Positions 50,048 through 60,220 of a stretch of 64,000 nucleotides of DNA are shown in pieces. The notes beneath the pieces were generated by a model. The model ran no database searches. It saw nothing but the letters and a program-made list of their open reading frames with translations, and was not told where the DNA came from. Both the position numbers and the translations under genes were made by a program. How positions within the stretch are numbered: the first letter of the stretch is position 1; every line of letters begins with the position of its first letter. Source of the stretch: CAVQJU01 sp963729215 (GTDB lineage Bacteria; Acidobacteriota; Vicinamibacteria; Vicinamibacterales; CAVVIG01); NCBI GenBank assembly GCA_963729215.1, contig CAVSND010000027.1:248001-312000 (forward strand), written 5' to 3'.

Positions 50048-53000
50048 ATGAGGCAATGGTGGTGCAGGGCAGGCATCTACGCGTTCCTGGCGATCGTCAT
50101 GACGACTGCGCCGGTGCGGGCGCAGTCCACCGGGGCTATCCAGGGCACGGTCACTGACGCCCAGGGGTCCGTTGTCCCAGGCGCCACCGTGACGGTACGG
50201 AATGTCGCGACCGGCGTGGAGCGTTCAACGGTCAGCGACGCGTCGGGCGAATACATCACAGCGGCGTTGGCGCCGGGCCGTTACCGGATCGAGACCCATC
50301 TGGCTGGCTTCGACGACCAGGCGCGCGACGTCGACGTCGAGGTCGCGCGGACGTCCCTCGTGAATATACGCCTGACCATCGGCGCGCTGGCCGAGGCGGT
50401 GAGCGTCGTGGGGTCGGCGCCGGTGATCGAGACAGCCACCACGTCGGTCGGCCAGGTAATCTCGCAGCGCACCGTGCAGGAGATCCCGCTCAACGGCCGT
50501 CACTTCGTCGACCTCGGACTGTTGATTCCAGGCTCGGTGACACCGCCGCAGAACGGCTTTCTCTCCGCTCCGCTTCGCGGTCAGGGATCGTTCGCCTTCA
50601 ACACGGCCGGCAACCGGGAAGACACCATCAACTTCATGATCAACGGCATCAACCTGAACGATCCGGCGCAGAACCAGATCACGTTTCAGCCGTCGATCAA
50701 CACGGTGTCGGAGTTCAAGGTGGACAACTCGACGTTCAGCGCGGAATACGGCCGCAACTCCGGCGCCATCGTCAACATCGCGACGCGTTCCGGCTCCAAC
50801 GCCTTTCACGGCGAAGGCTTCGAGTTCTTCCGCGACTCCGCGCTCGATTCGCGGAACTACTTCAACCAGGAGCCGGTCCCGCAGTCGCCATTCCGGCGCA
50901 ACCAGTTCGGCGCGAACCTGGGCGGACCGGTTGTGAAGGGCCGGACCTTCTTCTTCGGCACGTACGAGGGCCTTCGGCAGCGCCAGGGGATCGACATCAA
51001 CAGCGGCGTGCTGCGCGACGACCAGCGAGCGGCCGTGACGGACCCCGTGTCGCGCAACCTGTTGCCTCTGATCCCCACCGCAAACGCGATTGGCACGAGC
51101 GGGGAAGGCCGCTACCTCGGATCGGCGACGGCCCCGGTCGATATCGACCAGTTCACGGGCGATGCCCGCCACAACGTGAGCAACGCCGACGCGGTGCACC
51201 TGTACTACGCGTTTCAGCGCGACCTCCGAGGCGAGCCGACACTGCAGCTGAACACGGTGCCTGGATTCGGCGACACCAGGCACTCGCACCGGCAGATCAT
51301 GACGCTCAACGAGACCCACATCTTCGGTTCCAATCTCGTGAACGAGGTCCGATTCGGGTTCAACCGCATCGACATCACGTTCGAGCCGAACGCCAAGCTG
51401 AACCCGCTCGACTACGGTATCAACGACGGTGTGACGACCGCGATCGGCATCCCGCAGATTACGATCGTGGGGCCGGGGCTGAACTTCGGCGGGCCCTCGA
51501 ATTTCCCCCAGGGGCGGAAGGACACGAGCTTCGTGTTGTCCGACAGCGCCAGTTACCTGCGGGGCAGTCACTCTATGAAGCTCGGCGGAGAATTCCGCCG
51601 GATTCAGAATGACAACTTCACCTCGGACACCGGCACGTTTCAGTTCGGCAGCCTGGCGGCGTTCCAGACCGGCCTCGGCAACAACTTCGTGATCACCCTC
51701 GGCGATCGGCCGTCGAACGTCCGGCAATCGGCGCTCGGCCTGTTCGCGCAGGACAGCTTCCGGGCGTCCTCTCGATTGACGTTCGATCTGGGTCTCCGCT
51801 ACGACGCGATCATGGGTCCGACTGAAACCGAGGACCGGTACGTGGTGTTTGATGCGAGCACCGCATCGCTCGTCCAGACGGCGAACCCGTATCCGACGGG
51901 CCATAACTTCCAGCCTCGCGTCGGCGCCATCTGGACGCCCTCAAAGGATGGGTTGACCGTGGTTCGCGGCGCCTACGCGGTTATGGTCGACATGCCCGTC
52001 GCGAACGTGGTGTCGCCGCTGTCATCGAATCCACCTCTCGCGACGCCGTTGACCTTTGCCGGGAACATCCGCCTCAGCAGCGCCGCCAACACGGCGCTCG
52101 CGTCGGGTCTGGCGCCAAACTCGGTCGCTCCTGATTTCCAGAGCGGCCGCATGCAGACGTGGAACGTCAATATCGAGCGCCAGATCGGCCCTGCGCTGGG
52201 CGTCATGGCCGGCTACTTCGGTTCTCATGGCGATCGCCTGCGGATCACGCGCAACATCAACCAGTTCGTGAACGGTGTCCGGCCGTTTCCAACGGTGTCG
52301 AAGGCCAGCCCCATTCTTCCGGGCGCGCCGCTCGGCAACATCGTGGAAACGGACAGTCTCGGGTGGTCCGACTACAAGGGGCTGTGGCTGACGGCCAACG
52401 AGCGGCCGATGAAAGGGCTGCAGTTCAACGCGTCGTACACGCTGTCGAAGTCCACCGATACGAACTCGCTCAGCACCGCCGCCATCGTCGTCCAGGACAG
52501 CTACAACATCGCAGACAGCGAAGGGCCGTCCGATTTCGATACCCGGCACCGGTTCGTGATCAACGCGATCTACGACCTGCCGTTCAAGGGCAATCGCGCC
52601 AAGGAGGGCTGGCAGCTCGCCGTCGTCACCCAGGCGCAGACCGGCAGCCCCGTCAACATTGTCACCGGTATCCCCACCTTCACCGGCGTCAACAACACGC
52701 TGCGGCCGGATCTCATCGGCGATCCAACCGTCCTCGGACAGGTGACGCCGTGGTTCAGCAACAGCGTGTGTGACCCGCGAATCGCCACCGGTGCGGGGTC
52801 GTGCGCTTCGGGTACGGTGTTCGCGCTGCCGGTCTCGCCGGCCGGCGTGTTTCACTTTGGAAACCTGGGACGAAACGCCGTCTACGGCCCCGGCTTCGGC
52901 AATACCGATTTTTCTGTGATCAAGAACATGGAGCTCGGGCACGACGCACGGCTGCAGTTCCGCGTCGAGGTATTCAATCTGTTCAATCAGGCGAATCTAG

Positions 53001-53125
53001 GATTGCCTGGCCGCATCGCGAGTGTCGGAAGCACGTCGTTCGGCGTGATCACCAACACGCGGTTCCCGACCGGCGACTCGGGATCGGCGCGTCAGATTCA
53101 ATTCGCGATCAAGGCGCTTTTCTAG
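50048..53125 (+). CDS. Oar-like TonB-dependent outer-membrane receptor
   Basis: A 1025-residue protein: signal peptide to about residue 26 (APVRAQ), carboxypeptidase-regulatory-like domain (residues 27-110, GAIQGTVTDAQGSVVPGATV), plug domain (QRTVQEIPLNGRHFVDLGLL, NTVSEFKVDNSTFSAEYGR) and a long beta-barrel ending in the aromatic C-terminus FAIKALF. This architecture is typical of large acidobacterial TonB-dependent transporters for glycans or peptides. The substrate is unknown. Strong Shine-Dalgarno AGGAGG; the frame is intact over 3 kb, in contrast to the decayed genes just downstream. Confidence 0.93.
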   Translation: MRQWWCRAGIYAFLAIVMTTAPVRAQSTGAIQGTVTDAQGSVVPGATVTVRNVATGVERSTVSDASGEYITAALAPGRYRIETHLAGFDDQARDVDVEVARTSLVNIRLTIGALAEAVSVVGSAPVIETATTSVGQVISQRTVQEIPLNGRHFVDLGLLIPGSVTPPQNGFLSAPLRGQGSFAFNTAGNREDTINFMINGINLNDPAQNQITFQPSINTVSEFKVDNSTFSAEYGRNSGAIVNIATRSGSNAFHGEGFEFFRDSALDSRNYFNQEPVPQSPFRRNQFGANLGGPVVKGRTFFFGTYEGLRQRQGIDINSGVLRDDQRAAVTDPVSRNLLPLIPTANAIGTSGEGRYLGSATAPVDIDQFTGDARHNVSNADAVHLYYAFQRDLRGEPTLQLNTVPGFGDTRHSHRQIMTLNETHIFGSNLVNEVRFGFNRIDITFEPNAKLNPLDYGINDGVTTAIGIPQITIVGPGLNFGGPSNFPQGRKDTSFVLSDSASYLRGSHSMKLGGEFRRIQNDNFTSDTGTFQFGSLAAFQTGLGNNFVITLGDRPSNVRQSALGLFAQDSFRASSRLTFDLGLRYDAIMGPTETEDRYVVFDASTASLVQTANPYPTGHNFQPRVGAIWTPSKDGLTVVRGAYAVMVDMPVANVVSPLSSNPPLATPLTFAGNIRLSSAANTALASGLAPNSVAPDFQSGRMQTWNVNIERQIGPALGVMAGYFGSHGDRLRITRNINQFVNGVRPFPTVSKASPILPGAPLGNIVETDSLGWSDYKGLWLTANERPMKGLQFNASYTLSKSTDTNSLSTAAIVVQDSYNIADSEGPSDFDTRHRFVINAIYDLPFKGNRAKEGWQLAVVTQAQTGSPVNIVTGIPTFTGVNNTLRPDLIGDPTVLGQVTPWFSNSVCDPRIATGAGSCASGTVFALPVSPAGVFHFGNLGRNAVYGPGFGNTDFSVIKNMELGHDARLQFRVEVFNLFNQANLGLPGRIASVGSTSFGVITNTRFPTGDSGSARQIQFAIKALF

Positions 53126-53145
53126 AGGGAAAACACGATTTCAGT

Positions 53146-53177
53146 CCCAGCCAGCGCGCCCATTCGCGCTGGCTGGG
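53146..53177 (+). terminator. Perfect 13-bp hairpin after the TonB receptor
   Basis: CCCAGCCAGCGCG at 53146-53158 and CGCGCTGGCTGGG at 53165-53177 pair perfectly around a 6-nt loop, 21 nt after the stop codon. No U-tract follows, so it is a terminator-like or mRNA 3'-end structure rather than a canonical intrinsic terminator. Confidence 0.6.
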
Positions 53178-53210
53178 TCGCTGAGTCGAGACAGTTCTGT
53201 CTGACGACTA

Positions 53211-53283
53211 TACGGCTGAGCCGTAACGGTCGCTTTTCGCCCCAGAAATCGACCATAACCGCTTGGTTTTAAAGCTCAGCCGT
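53211..53283. promoter_or_regulatory. Inverted repeat upstream of the kinase remnant
   Basis: ACGGCTGAGC at 53212-53221 and GCTCAGCCGT at 53274-53283 are exact reverse complements 52 nt apart. The first copy is itself inside the palindrome TACGGCT-G-AGCCGTA (53211-53225). A regulator binding two half-sites upstream of the kinase start (53323) is conceivable. Confidence 0.35.
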
Positions 53284-53322
53284 CGTACTCTACCCGCCAC
53301 ACTCTCACTCGAGCAGACACCG

Positions 53323-55278
53323 ATGGACCAAACGTCTTGGCAGAAGGCGAAGGACGTGCTGTACGAAGCCCAGCGCCTGCCGGGACCGGAGCGCGAGGCC
53401 TACGTCCGCCTGCAGTTCAAGGACCAGCCCGACGTGTGCGACGAAGTGCTGGCGATCCTGCCGAATGCCGATACGCCGGACGACTTCAGCCGGCCGCTCG
53501 TCAACCTTCGGCGCTCAGGACGACGAGCTGGCGGATCTGCAGCCGTCGACGCCAATCAAGCACTACACGATCCTTCGCCCGGCGTGCGCCGCGGCGGGAT
53601 GGGACAGGTGTTTCTCGCCCTCGATGAGAAGTTGCGGCGCCGTGTCGCGCTGAAATGCCTGCTCTCGCGACTCGAGTCTCGAAGCCGACCGCGACCGAAT
53701 TCTCGCCGAGGCGCGTGCCGCCGCCGCCATTCGCATCCCAACGTGGCGACCGTGCACGAGGTCGTCGAGCACGACGACCGTGCGTTCATGGCCATGGAAT
53801 TCGTGGACGGCCAGAGCCTGGACACGCTGCTGGCGCGCGGGCGGCTGCCGAGAGATCGGGTCGTCGACATCGGCCTCAGCTGGTCGGCGCGCTTGGGGCG
53901 GCGCACGCGGAGCGACATCGTGCACGGGGATCTCAAGCCCGCGAACATCATGCTGACCACTGACGGCTCGGCCAAGGTTCTCGACTTCGGCGTTGCCCGG
54001 GCCGTCCGGGCGGGATCGGGATCGACGACGGCTCTCGGTCCTCGGCCGACGGCTGCAAACGCTGACCGCGGTCGCGGGGACGCCCGGATACATGTCGCCC
54101 GAGCAACTGCGTGGTGAGCGGATCGACGGGCGTTCGGATCTTGTACAGCCTGGGCGTCGTGATGTTCGAGATGGCCACGGGCCGCCGGCCCTATCATCGA
54201 GACGACGATTGATGAACTTCGGGAGGCCGTGAATCGGCCCGCGCCTCGCGCGGATCGATGGCCGAGACGTCCCGCGGTGGCTCGCGGACTTCATCGCCAA
54301 GAGCCTGGAACCGCACGTGACCGCCCGCTTCCAGTCGGCGGGCGAGATGAAAGCAGGCACTCGAGGCGGTTCGCCGGCACATCAGGGAGCTGGACCGGCG
54401 TGAGCTCATCCTCAGGTGGCTTGCGCGTATAGCGGCAGGGACGCCACTGATTCTGGCTGTGCTCGGAGCTGCTGGTCTGGTGTCGACCGTCGGGTTCAAT
54501 TGGACGTTCGGGCGGACCGGGCCGAACGCGCGATTCGGGGCGAGACGTTATTGGGCTACCTCAGTTGGGGTGTGCAAGCCGTCATTCCCGTCGCTGATCG
54601 TCGCGACGCTCGATGGCCGTTGCTGTTCGCGGCGTTGAGGTTCGTGTTTAATGTGGTGCAGTTGATCGGTCCCGTGCGGTCGTGTTGCCCAGCGGATGCG
54701 GGCGTTGGGCGTCGATTTCGGTATCCGGATGGGATTACACCGGCCGACCGCGCTTGCGCAGGCCCTGGCTGGACTGGCTCTCGTGACTCTCTTCGTGTTC
54801 TACCAGGTAAACCGGGATGTGATCTCCGCATGGACCGAGCACTTCGACACGGCCCCGGTCGCCACCTTGTTGCCGATCGGCGAAGGGCGAGTTTGCGCGA
54901 ATCGAGTACAAACAGTCGCTCAACGTCTCGATTAGCGTGTTCGTCTACGGACTGTACCGAGCCATCCGCCTTCGCCGCCGCGAGGGATCGCGGGACGGGA
55001 CGGCGGCGCTGGCGGTGCTCGTTGGCGTCATCACGATCATGGTGCTATTGTGTGTCGCGCCATATCGAACATTTCACCGCCGGGACTTGGAGCGCGTGGA
55101 TGTCGCCGGCGCACGCTGCTATGTCGGCGGTGAGAGCGGCAACGAGCTCATGGTTCTGTGTCCGGGCGTCGAACCGCCGCGCAATCGCGTGGTCAGGAGC
55201 GACGATCCCGCGGTGCGCCGGCTCGGAATCACCGGGAACGTGTTCAACGGTCTGACGCCCGCGGGATCGGACCGGTAG
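53323..55278 (+). pseudogene. Serine/threonine protein kinase, decayed by multiple frameshifts
   Basis: Starts MDQTSWQKAKDVLYEAQRLP, the usual N-terminus of acidobacterial Pkn kinases. Kinase motifs are spread over three frames: IKHYTILR, RRGGMGQVFLALDEKLRRRV (Gly loop and ATP lysine VALKCL), IVHGDLKPANIML (catalytic loop), AKVLDFGVARA (DFG), AGTPGYMSPEQLRGE (activation segment) and SLGVVMFEMATGRRPY. Then come membrane segments (LALVTLFVFYQVNR, LAVLVGVITIMVLLCVAPY) and a small extracytoplasmic end to TPAGSDR. At least seven single-nucleotide shifts are needed over about 1.95 kb, so no functional kinase can be made. Confidence 0.8.
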
Positions 55279-55312
55279 AAGCCATCAAGACGGAACTTCA
55301 AAGTGAGGTTGT

Positions 55313-55982
55313 ATGAGTTCTCTGAAGCGATTCACACTTGTGTTGGCGCTGATGTGTGCGCTCGTGCCCGCGACGGCTCGCGCGGACGAAGGAGGATTCT
55401 GGGAATTCATCTGGGGCCTCGATCCGAAGCTCACGGGCGCCGGATCCGAGATTCATTTGCTGTGCCTGAAGGCCAACGGCGACCACGTGCCCAACTGTGA
55501 GGAATGGTGGGGGATGAGACGGCAGGGCGCCACAGAAATCGCCGAACTCAAGCACGAGCTGGATTTTCGCTTCGCGTACTATTGCGAGTACGGCACTTCG
55601 TACGAAGGTGTGACCAACGCGAACTCCATCAACGCGTGGAAGCTCATGGCGGTCTACAAGTATCATCCCGATCTGCATACGTGCGATCGGCCTGGGCGCC
55701 GGTGTCATGCCGTTCTACGGTACGAGCGCACCGGATGATCAGGTTCGATTCGTTTGGCGAGCGATCCTGACGCCGCTGAGCGTGACATACTGCGCCCTCA
55801 ACCACCGGCAAGAATAGCTTGAAGAAGGCGTTCTACATTCGTGGAGAGGCGTCGTTCATTCCGCAAGGCTTCAGCCCCGACGACTTCGACAACACGTCTG
55901 ACCGAAGACCGACACGAAGGGCGAGTGGAGCGTGTCGATCGCGAGCGGTTTCGATTTCCGGCGGCGGTTTCTGGGCCGGTAG
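55313..55982 (+). pseudogene. Small secreted protein gene, decayed by frameshifts
   Basis: ATG 55316-region product MSSLKRFTLVLALMCALVPA (signal peptide, cleavage after ARA) continues to HPDLHTC and then loses its frame. Continuations are visible as AIGLGAGVMPFYGTSAPDDQ, then KKAFYIRGEASFIPQGFSPD, then TDTKGEWSVSIASGFDFRRR to a TAG at 55980-55982. The last segment looks like the final strand of an outer-membrane barrel. The longest intact piece is 55313-55738 (141 aa). No family assigned. Confidence 0.55.
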
Positions 55983-56085
55983 GTCTGACGTTTAAACGCG
56001 GCGTCAGTGTCGATCGATCTTAAGGATGAGTAACATCCGGGGATTTTTCGCGCTGGCGCCGATCATCTGCGGGTACTGTTGATCG

Positions 56086-57728
56086 GTGTTTTCGGCGCTG
56101 TTCAAGAAAATCGGCTCCATACTGCGTAGCCCCTCGTCGTCGCCGCCGCGTTCCTCGTCGCGCTGACGATTCTGCTCACGTGGCCTCAGGCCCTGTATCT
56201 GGGCGCGAAAGTCGCCAACCACGGCGATCCGTTCCTGAGCATGTGGCGGCTGCAGTGGCTCGAACACGCCCTCACGGGCGGCGCGAAGCATCTGTTCGAC
56301 GGCAACATCTTCTATCCCCATGCCCGTACGCTGGCCTATTCTGACGCGACGCTGATTCAGGGCGTCCTTGCCGCTCCGTGGCTCGGGACGGGTGCGAATC
56401 CTGTTCTCGTCTACAACATCCTCCTGCTCGCCGGCATTGCCTCGTCCGGTATCGGGATGTTCGTCCTGGCCAGGCATCTGACCGGCAGCCCCGATGCGGC
56501 TCTGGTGTCGGCCACGGTGTTCACGCTCGTGCCCTATCGGGTCGAGCACTTCATGCACCTCGAACTGCAATGGACGATTTGGATACCCCTGACGTTGTGG
56601 GCGGTCCACAGAGTCTTCGAGAGGGGGGCGATTCGAGATGGCATCCTCGTCGGCGTTTTCCTGACCCTGCAGATGCTCTCGTCCATGTACTACGGCGCGT
56701 TCCTGGGGATGATGGTCGCCGCGCTGGTGCTGCTGCTGGCGGCGACCGAGCCTCACCGCGTCCGCGCAGCGGTCGTGCCGCTGGGCATCGCCGCCCTCAT
56801 GGCCGGCGCCGTCGCGATGGTTTACGCGCAACCGTACACGGAGAACGCCCGATCGCTCGGCGTGCGCGATCCGGGCGACGTCGCCAGATTCAGCGCGCAC
56901 CTGTCCAGCTATGTGACGGCTCCGGCCCAGAACTGGTTGTGGGGATGGACGTCCAACCGGATCGTGTTCGAGGGCAACGAGCTCCATCTGTTTCCCGGTC
57001 TTATCGCCGTCGTCCTCGCGGCCTGTGCGCTGGCGCGAAAGCCTCGATCGATGACGTGGATCTACGTTGCGATGACCGTGGTCGCGGCCGTCCTGTCCCT
57101 CGGGATGAACGCGCCGGTCTATGCGTGGCTGTATGACCACGTGTGGGTGCTCGGCGGCTTCCGCGCTCCGGCCCGGTTTTCGATCCTGGCCTGCTGCAGC
57201 CTCGCGGTGCTTGCCGGTCTCGGGTTTTCCTCGCTTCAAGAGCGCGCGAGCCAGGTGCGGGTCCGCAGCGCGTTGTTGATTGCCGTGCTCGTGGCGGTTG
57301 GAATCGAGTGCGGATCGATGCCGATGTACCTGAAGGACGTCCCAGGGGCCGTGCCCGACGTCTACAAGTTTCTGAAAACGCTCGACCGTTCCGTCGTGCT
57401 CGAGCTGCCTGAGGAGTTGAGCCCGTACTACATGTACTGGTCAACGACCCACTGGGATCCGCTCGTCAACGGCTTCAGCGGCAATATGCCGCCCGATTAC
57501 GTCGAGACCATCACCCTCATGCAGACGTTTCCGGATGACGAGGCGATCGCCCGGCTGCGCCGCTTGGACGTCCGGTACGTCCTGGTGCACCAGTCGTTCT
57601 ATACGCCCAAGAACTACACGGCCCTGATGCTGCGCGTGCTGCGGCGCTCCGATCTCGTCTCCCACGGACGATTCAGGGACTGGGTGGGCTGGACCGAACT
57701 GCTCGAGCTGAAGTCTACTGACGGGTAA
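56086..57728 (+). CDS. Polytopic membrane protein, GT-C/YfhO-like, frameshift near the N-terminus
   Basis: The intact frame 56241-57728 (495 aa) has about ten hydrophobic helices and motifs HGDPFLSMWRLQWLEHAL (its first half lies just upstream), YSDATLIQGVLAAPW, FVLARHLTGS, LSSMYYGAFLGMMVA and FRAPARFSILA, the pattern of GT-C-type membrane glycosyltransferase-like proteins. The same frame is open upstream to LVVAAAFLVALTILLTWPQA (first helix). Coherent sequence then switches frame near 56135 to a likely GTG start at 56086 (VFSALFKKIGSILR). One indel separates the two. The sugar donor is unknown. The 3' end overlaps the convergent gene by 14 nt. Confidence 0.65.
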
Positions 57729-58530
57729 TCTTGACGCCGTCCTTGAGCAGCTGTTCGTAGCGCGCCGGATCGAGATTGTTCTCGGCGCAGATGTACTCCT
57801 CCAGACGGGTGCCTTCGCGCAACATGAGGCTCGACTGGAGAATCCAGGGCTTCGTCAGGACTTTCGGATCCTCCATCGTCACCTGGTAGTTGATCCGATC
57901 CTTGTCGACTCGCGTATACCGCTCGATGATGTGCAGCGCCTCCGAGTGGAACGTGCCCGTGCCGGCGAGCCATGTCTTGTCGTTGAAGCCGGTGACGTCC
58001 ACGACGAGCGTGTCGCCTTCCCAGCGCCCCACGGAGTTGCCCATATACGCCGGAATCAGGTCATCAGGGTGTTTCGCGTTCATCGGAATGACGCGGAAGA
58101 CGTTCATGTATTCGTACAGGATGATGATCTGTTTCGGCGTCTGGACGATCTGCTGAGGGAATAGTCCCAGCGTCACGGATCGCGGTAACCCTCCCGGCAG
58201 GCACTGCGCCGTGGGATCGTCGATGCCCCTGCGGTTGAACGACTCCAGCACTTTTTTGGCTGCCCACTCCTGATAAGGCGCGCCTTCCCGTCCGGCGGGT
58301 CGATCGTTCGACGAAAGCACCACCGGGGCCGTCGGATTTCGCCCGGTGCCGCCGACGCCGGTGCCGCCGTTGGCCTCATCCCAGCTTCCGCGCTGTGTGC
58401 TTCCGCCTTGCCACACTCCTGTGAGATCCGGTTTGCCGTCGGATGCGCGGGGCACGGTGCTCTGAGCAGACGCGAGGGTGACGCAGCACACCGTGAATGC
58501 CGTGGTTGCCGCAAACAAGGCGCGCATCAT
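57715..58530 (-). CDS. Secreted conserved hypothetical protein (paralogue of the 13.8-kb gene)
   Basis: From the ATG at 58530 the product has 271 residues: signal peptide MMRALFAATTAFTVCCVTLA, then GKPDLTGVWQGGS, VTLGLFPQQIVQTPKQIIIL, GRWEGDTLVVDVTGFNDKTW and MEDPKVLTKPWILQSSLM. It matches the motif order of the protein at 13768-14910. GGAGGTG lies 6 nt upstream of the start, inside the end of the preceding DUF6152-type gene (ATGATGA overlap), so the two are co-translated. Confidence 0.78.
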   Translation of the reverse strand: MMRALFAATTAFTVCCVTLASAQSTVPRASDGKPDLTGVWQGGSTQRGSWDEANGGTGVGGTGRNPTAPVVLSSNDRPAGREGAPYQEWAAKKVLESFNRRGIDDPTAQCLPGGLPRSVTLGLFPQQIVQTPKQIIILYEYMNVFRVIPMNAKHPDDLIPAYMGNSVGRWEGDTLVVDVTGFNDKTWLAGTGTFHSEALHIIERYTRVDKDRINYQVTMEDPKVLTKPWILQSSLMLREGTRLEEYICAENNLDPARYEQLLKDGVKITRQ

Positions 58531-58976
58531 TTCACCTCCACCGCGGGCGTGTTGCCGCCATCGCCGGTGCCGGCCGGCGGCCCGAAGAACATCTTCCTGC
58601 CATCCGAGAGCGTGATTTCGCGCGAGTGCGCCCAATTGCCGCCGTCACGCGCGCGCCACCCGAACACCGTGATGGTGTCGCCAGGCTTCATGGTGACGTC
58701 CTTCTTCCAGCCCGTCCTGTACAACACGCCGGGGCCGTACCCTTCGAACTTCCAATTGACCACTTTGCCGGTGTCGTCTTTCACATCGAGGTAAAAGTGG
58801 CTGTGCGGGTTGGTCCATTCGATATTGGTGAGCACGCCGGTCAGCGTGATGGGTTTGTTGGCATCGTACTCGGCGCCGAACGAATGATGCGCCAGCACAG
58901 GAGCGGGCAAGAGACACAGAGCAACGAGCAACAGGCCGGCCGACAACAGACCCACGTTCGGGATTCGTCTATCCAT
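58527..58976 (-). CDS. DUF6152-type secreted protein
   Basis: A 149-residue protein: signal peptide to LPAPVLA, then the family start HHSFGAEYDANKPITLTGVL, TNIEWTNPHSHFYLDVKDD and DTITVFGWRARDGGNWAHSR. Small OB-like beta domain of unknown function, exported. First gene of a two-gene minus-strand operon with the 57.7-kb protein; this pairing is common in Acidobacteriota as far as I recall. Confidence 0.82.
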   Translation of the reverse strand: MDRRIPNVGLLSAGLLLVALCLLPAPVLAHHSFGAEYDANKPITLTGVLTNIEWTNPHSHFYLDVKDDTGKVVNWKFEGYGPGVLYRTGWKKDVTMKPGDTITVFGWRARDGGNWAHSREITLSDGRKMFFGPPAGTGDGGNTPAVEVK

Positions 58977-59016
58977 GCGCGTTCTCCATCAGCCTCGAGA
59001 CGACTCGACGATGAAT

Positions 59017-60165
59017 TCACCCAATGAGATGTTTCGCAATGGTCTGCAGCTGGAGATTCGACGTGCCTTCATATATCTGGCCGATCTTGGCGTCGCGGTA
59101 CAGTTTTTCGACGGGGTAGTCCTTCACGAATCCATTGCCGCCGTAGAGATTGACGGAGAGCGACGCCACACGTTCGGCGACTTCCGACGAGAAGAGTTTG
59201 CACATCGCCGCTTCCGAGAGAAACGGCAGCCCGGCATCGCGCAGGCGGGCCGCATTGTAGACGAGCAGGCGGGCCGCCTCCAGTTCTGTCGCCGCCCGGG
59301 CCACCTGATGCTGCACCGCCTGAAACTCCGCGATGGCCTTGCCGAATTGTTTGCGCTCCTTGATGTAGCCCCTTGCGTGGTCGAGGGCCCCTTGCGCGAG
59401 GCCGATCATCTGGGCCCCGATGCCGATTCGACCCTCGTTGAGCGTCTCGATCGCGACCCGGTAGCCCTGGCCGACCTCGCCGACGACATTCGTCCCCGGC
59501 ACGATGCAGTTGTCGAAGACGAGCTCGCACGTGCTGCTGGCCCGGATACCCAGCTTGTTTTCTTTCTTACCGACCGTAAAGCCCGGCACGCCGCGTTCGA
59601 CGACGAACGCCGTGATGCCGCGATGGCCGGCTTCGGGATTGGCGTTGGCGAAGACGATGAAGAGGCCGGCCTCGTCCGCGTTGGTAATCCACAGCTTGCG
59701 CCCCGTGAGCGACCAGTCGGCGCCGCGGGCGGTCGCGCGCGCGGCCAGGGCGAACGCGTCACTGCCCGAACCCGACTCCGACAGCGCGTACGCGCCGATC
59801 GTGTCGGCGGCGAGGCGGGGCAGGCAGCGCCGCCTGAGGTCTTCGCTGGCCCAGCGGAGCAGCGCATTCACGACGAGCGTGTTCTGGACATCCACCAGCA
59901 CGCCGACGGACGGGTCGACCCGCGAGAGCATTTCCACGGCGAGCACGGCATGGAAGAAGCTCGCGCCGCTTCCGCCCAGCTCTTCCGGCGCCTCGATGCC
60001 CATGACGCCCAGCCGGAACAACCCGTCAATGAGAGAACGGGGCAGCGCGGCCTGCTCGTCCATTTCGCGGACCTTGGGGCGGATCTCGTGGTCGGCGAAC
60101 TCGTACACGCTGTCACGGAACAGCCGTTCGTCCTCGGTCAGTACGGTCAGCGGCAGCGGCGGCAC
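59017..60165 (-). CDS. Acyl-CoA dehydrogenase (short/branched-chain type)
   Basis: A 382-residue flavoprotein from a GTG start with ALSESGSGSDAFALAA, LTGRKLWITNADEAG, KLGIRASSTCELVFDN, QMIGLAQGALDHARGYIKER, KQFGKAIAEFQAVQHQVA and GQIYEGTSNLQLQTIAKHL, which contains the usual catalytic Glu. It catalyses alpha,beta-dehydrogenation of an acyl-CoA with electron transfer to ETF. It is divergent from the VWFA gene by 61 nt and 40 nt downstream of the DUF6152 start region, on the same strand. Confidence 0.92.
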   Translation of the reverse strand: MPPLPLTVLTEDERLFRDSVYEFADHEIRPKVREMDEQAALPRSLIDGLFRLGVMGIEAPEELGGSGASFFHAVLAVEMLSRVDPSVGVLVDVQNTLVVNALLRWASEDLRRRCLPRLAADTIGAYALSESGSGSDAFALAARATARGADWSLTGRKLWITNADEAGLFIVFANANPEAGHRGITAFVVERGVPGFTVGKKENKLGIRASSTCELVFDNCIVPGTNVVGEVGQGYRVAIETLNEGRIGIGAQMIGLAQGALDHARGYIKERKQFGKAIAEFQAVQHQVARAATELEAARLLVYNAARLRDAGLPFLSEAAMCKLFSSEVAERVASLSVNLYGGNGFVKDYPVEKLYRDAKIGQIYEGTSNLQLQTIAKHLIG

Positions 60166-60214
60166 GCGACGGATGTTAGCACCGGAAACGGCCGCCGGGT
60201 CGGCTGGAAGCGTC

Positions 60215-60220
60215 TAATAT
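60215..60220 (+). promoter_or_regulatory. -10 element 6 nt upstream of the first VWFA gene
   Basis: TAATAT ends 6 nt before the ATG at 60227, predicting a leaderless mRNA with the same geometry as pepF and the 32.9-kb gene. Confidence 0.4.

Noticed and set aside
53146..53177. Attachment site or integron-like element after the TonB receptor
   Set aside because: A perfect hairpin alone is present; no integrase, direct repeat or tRNA fragment nearby.
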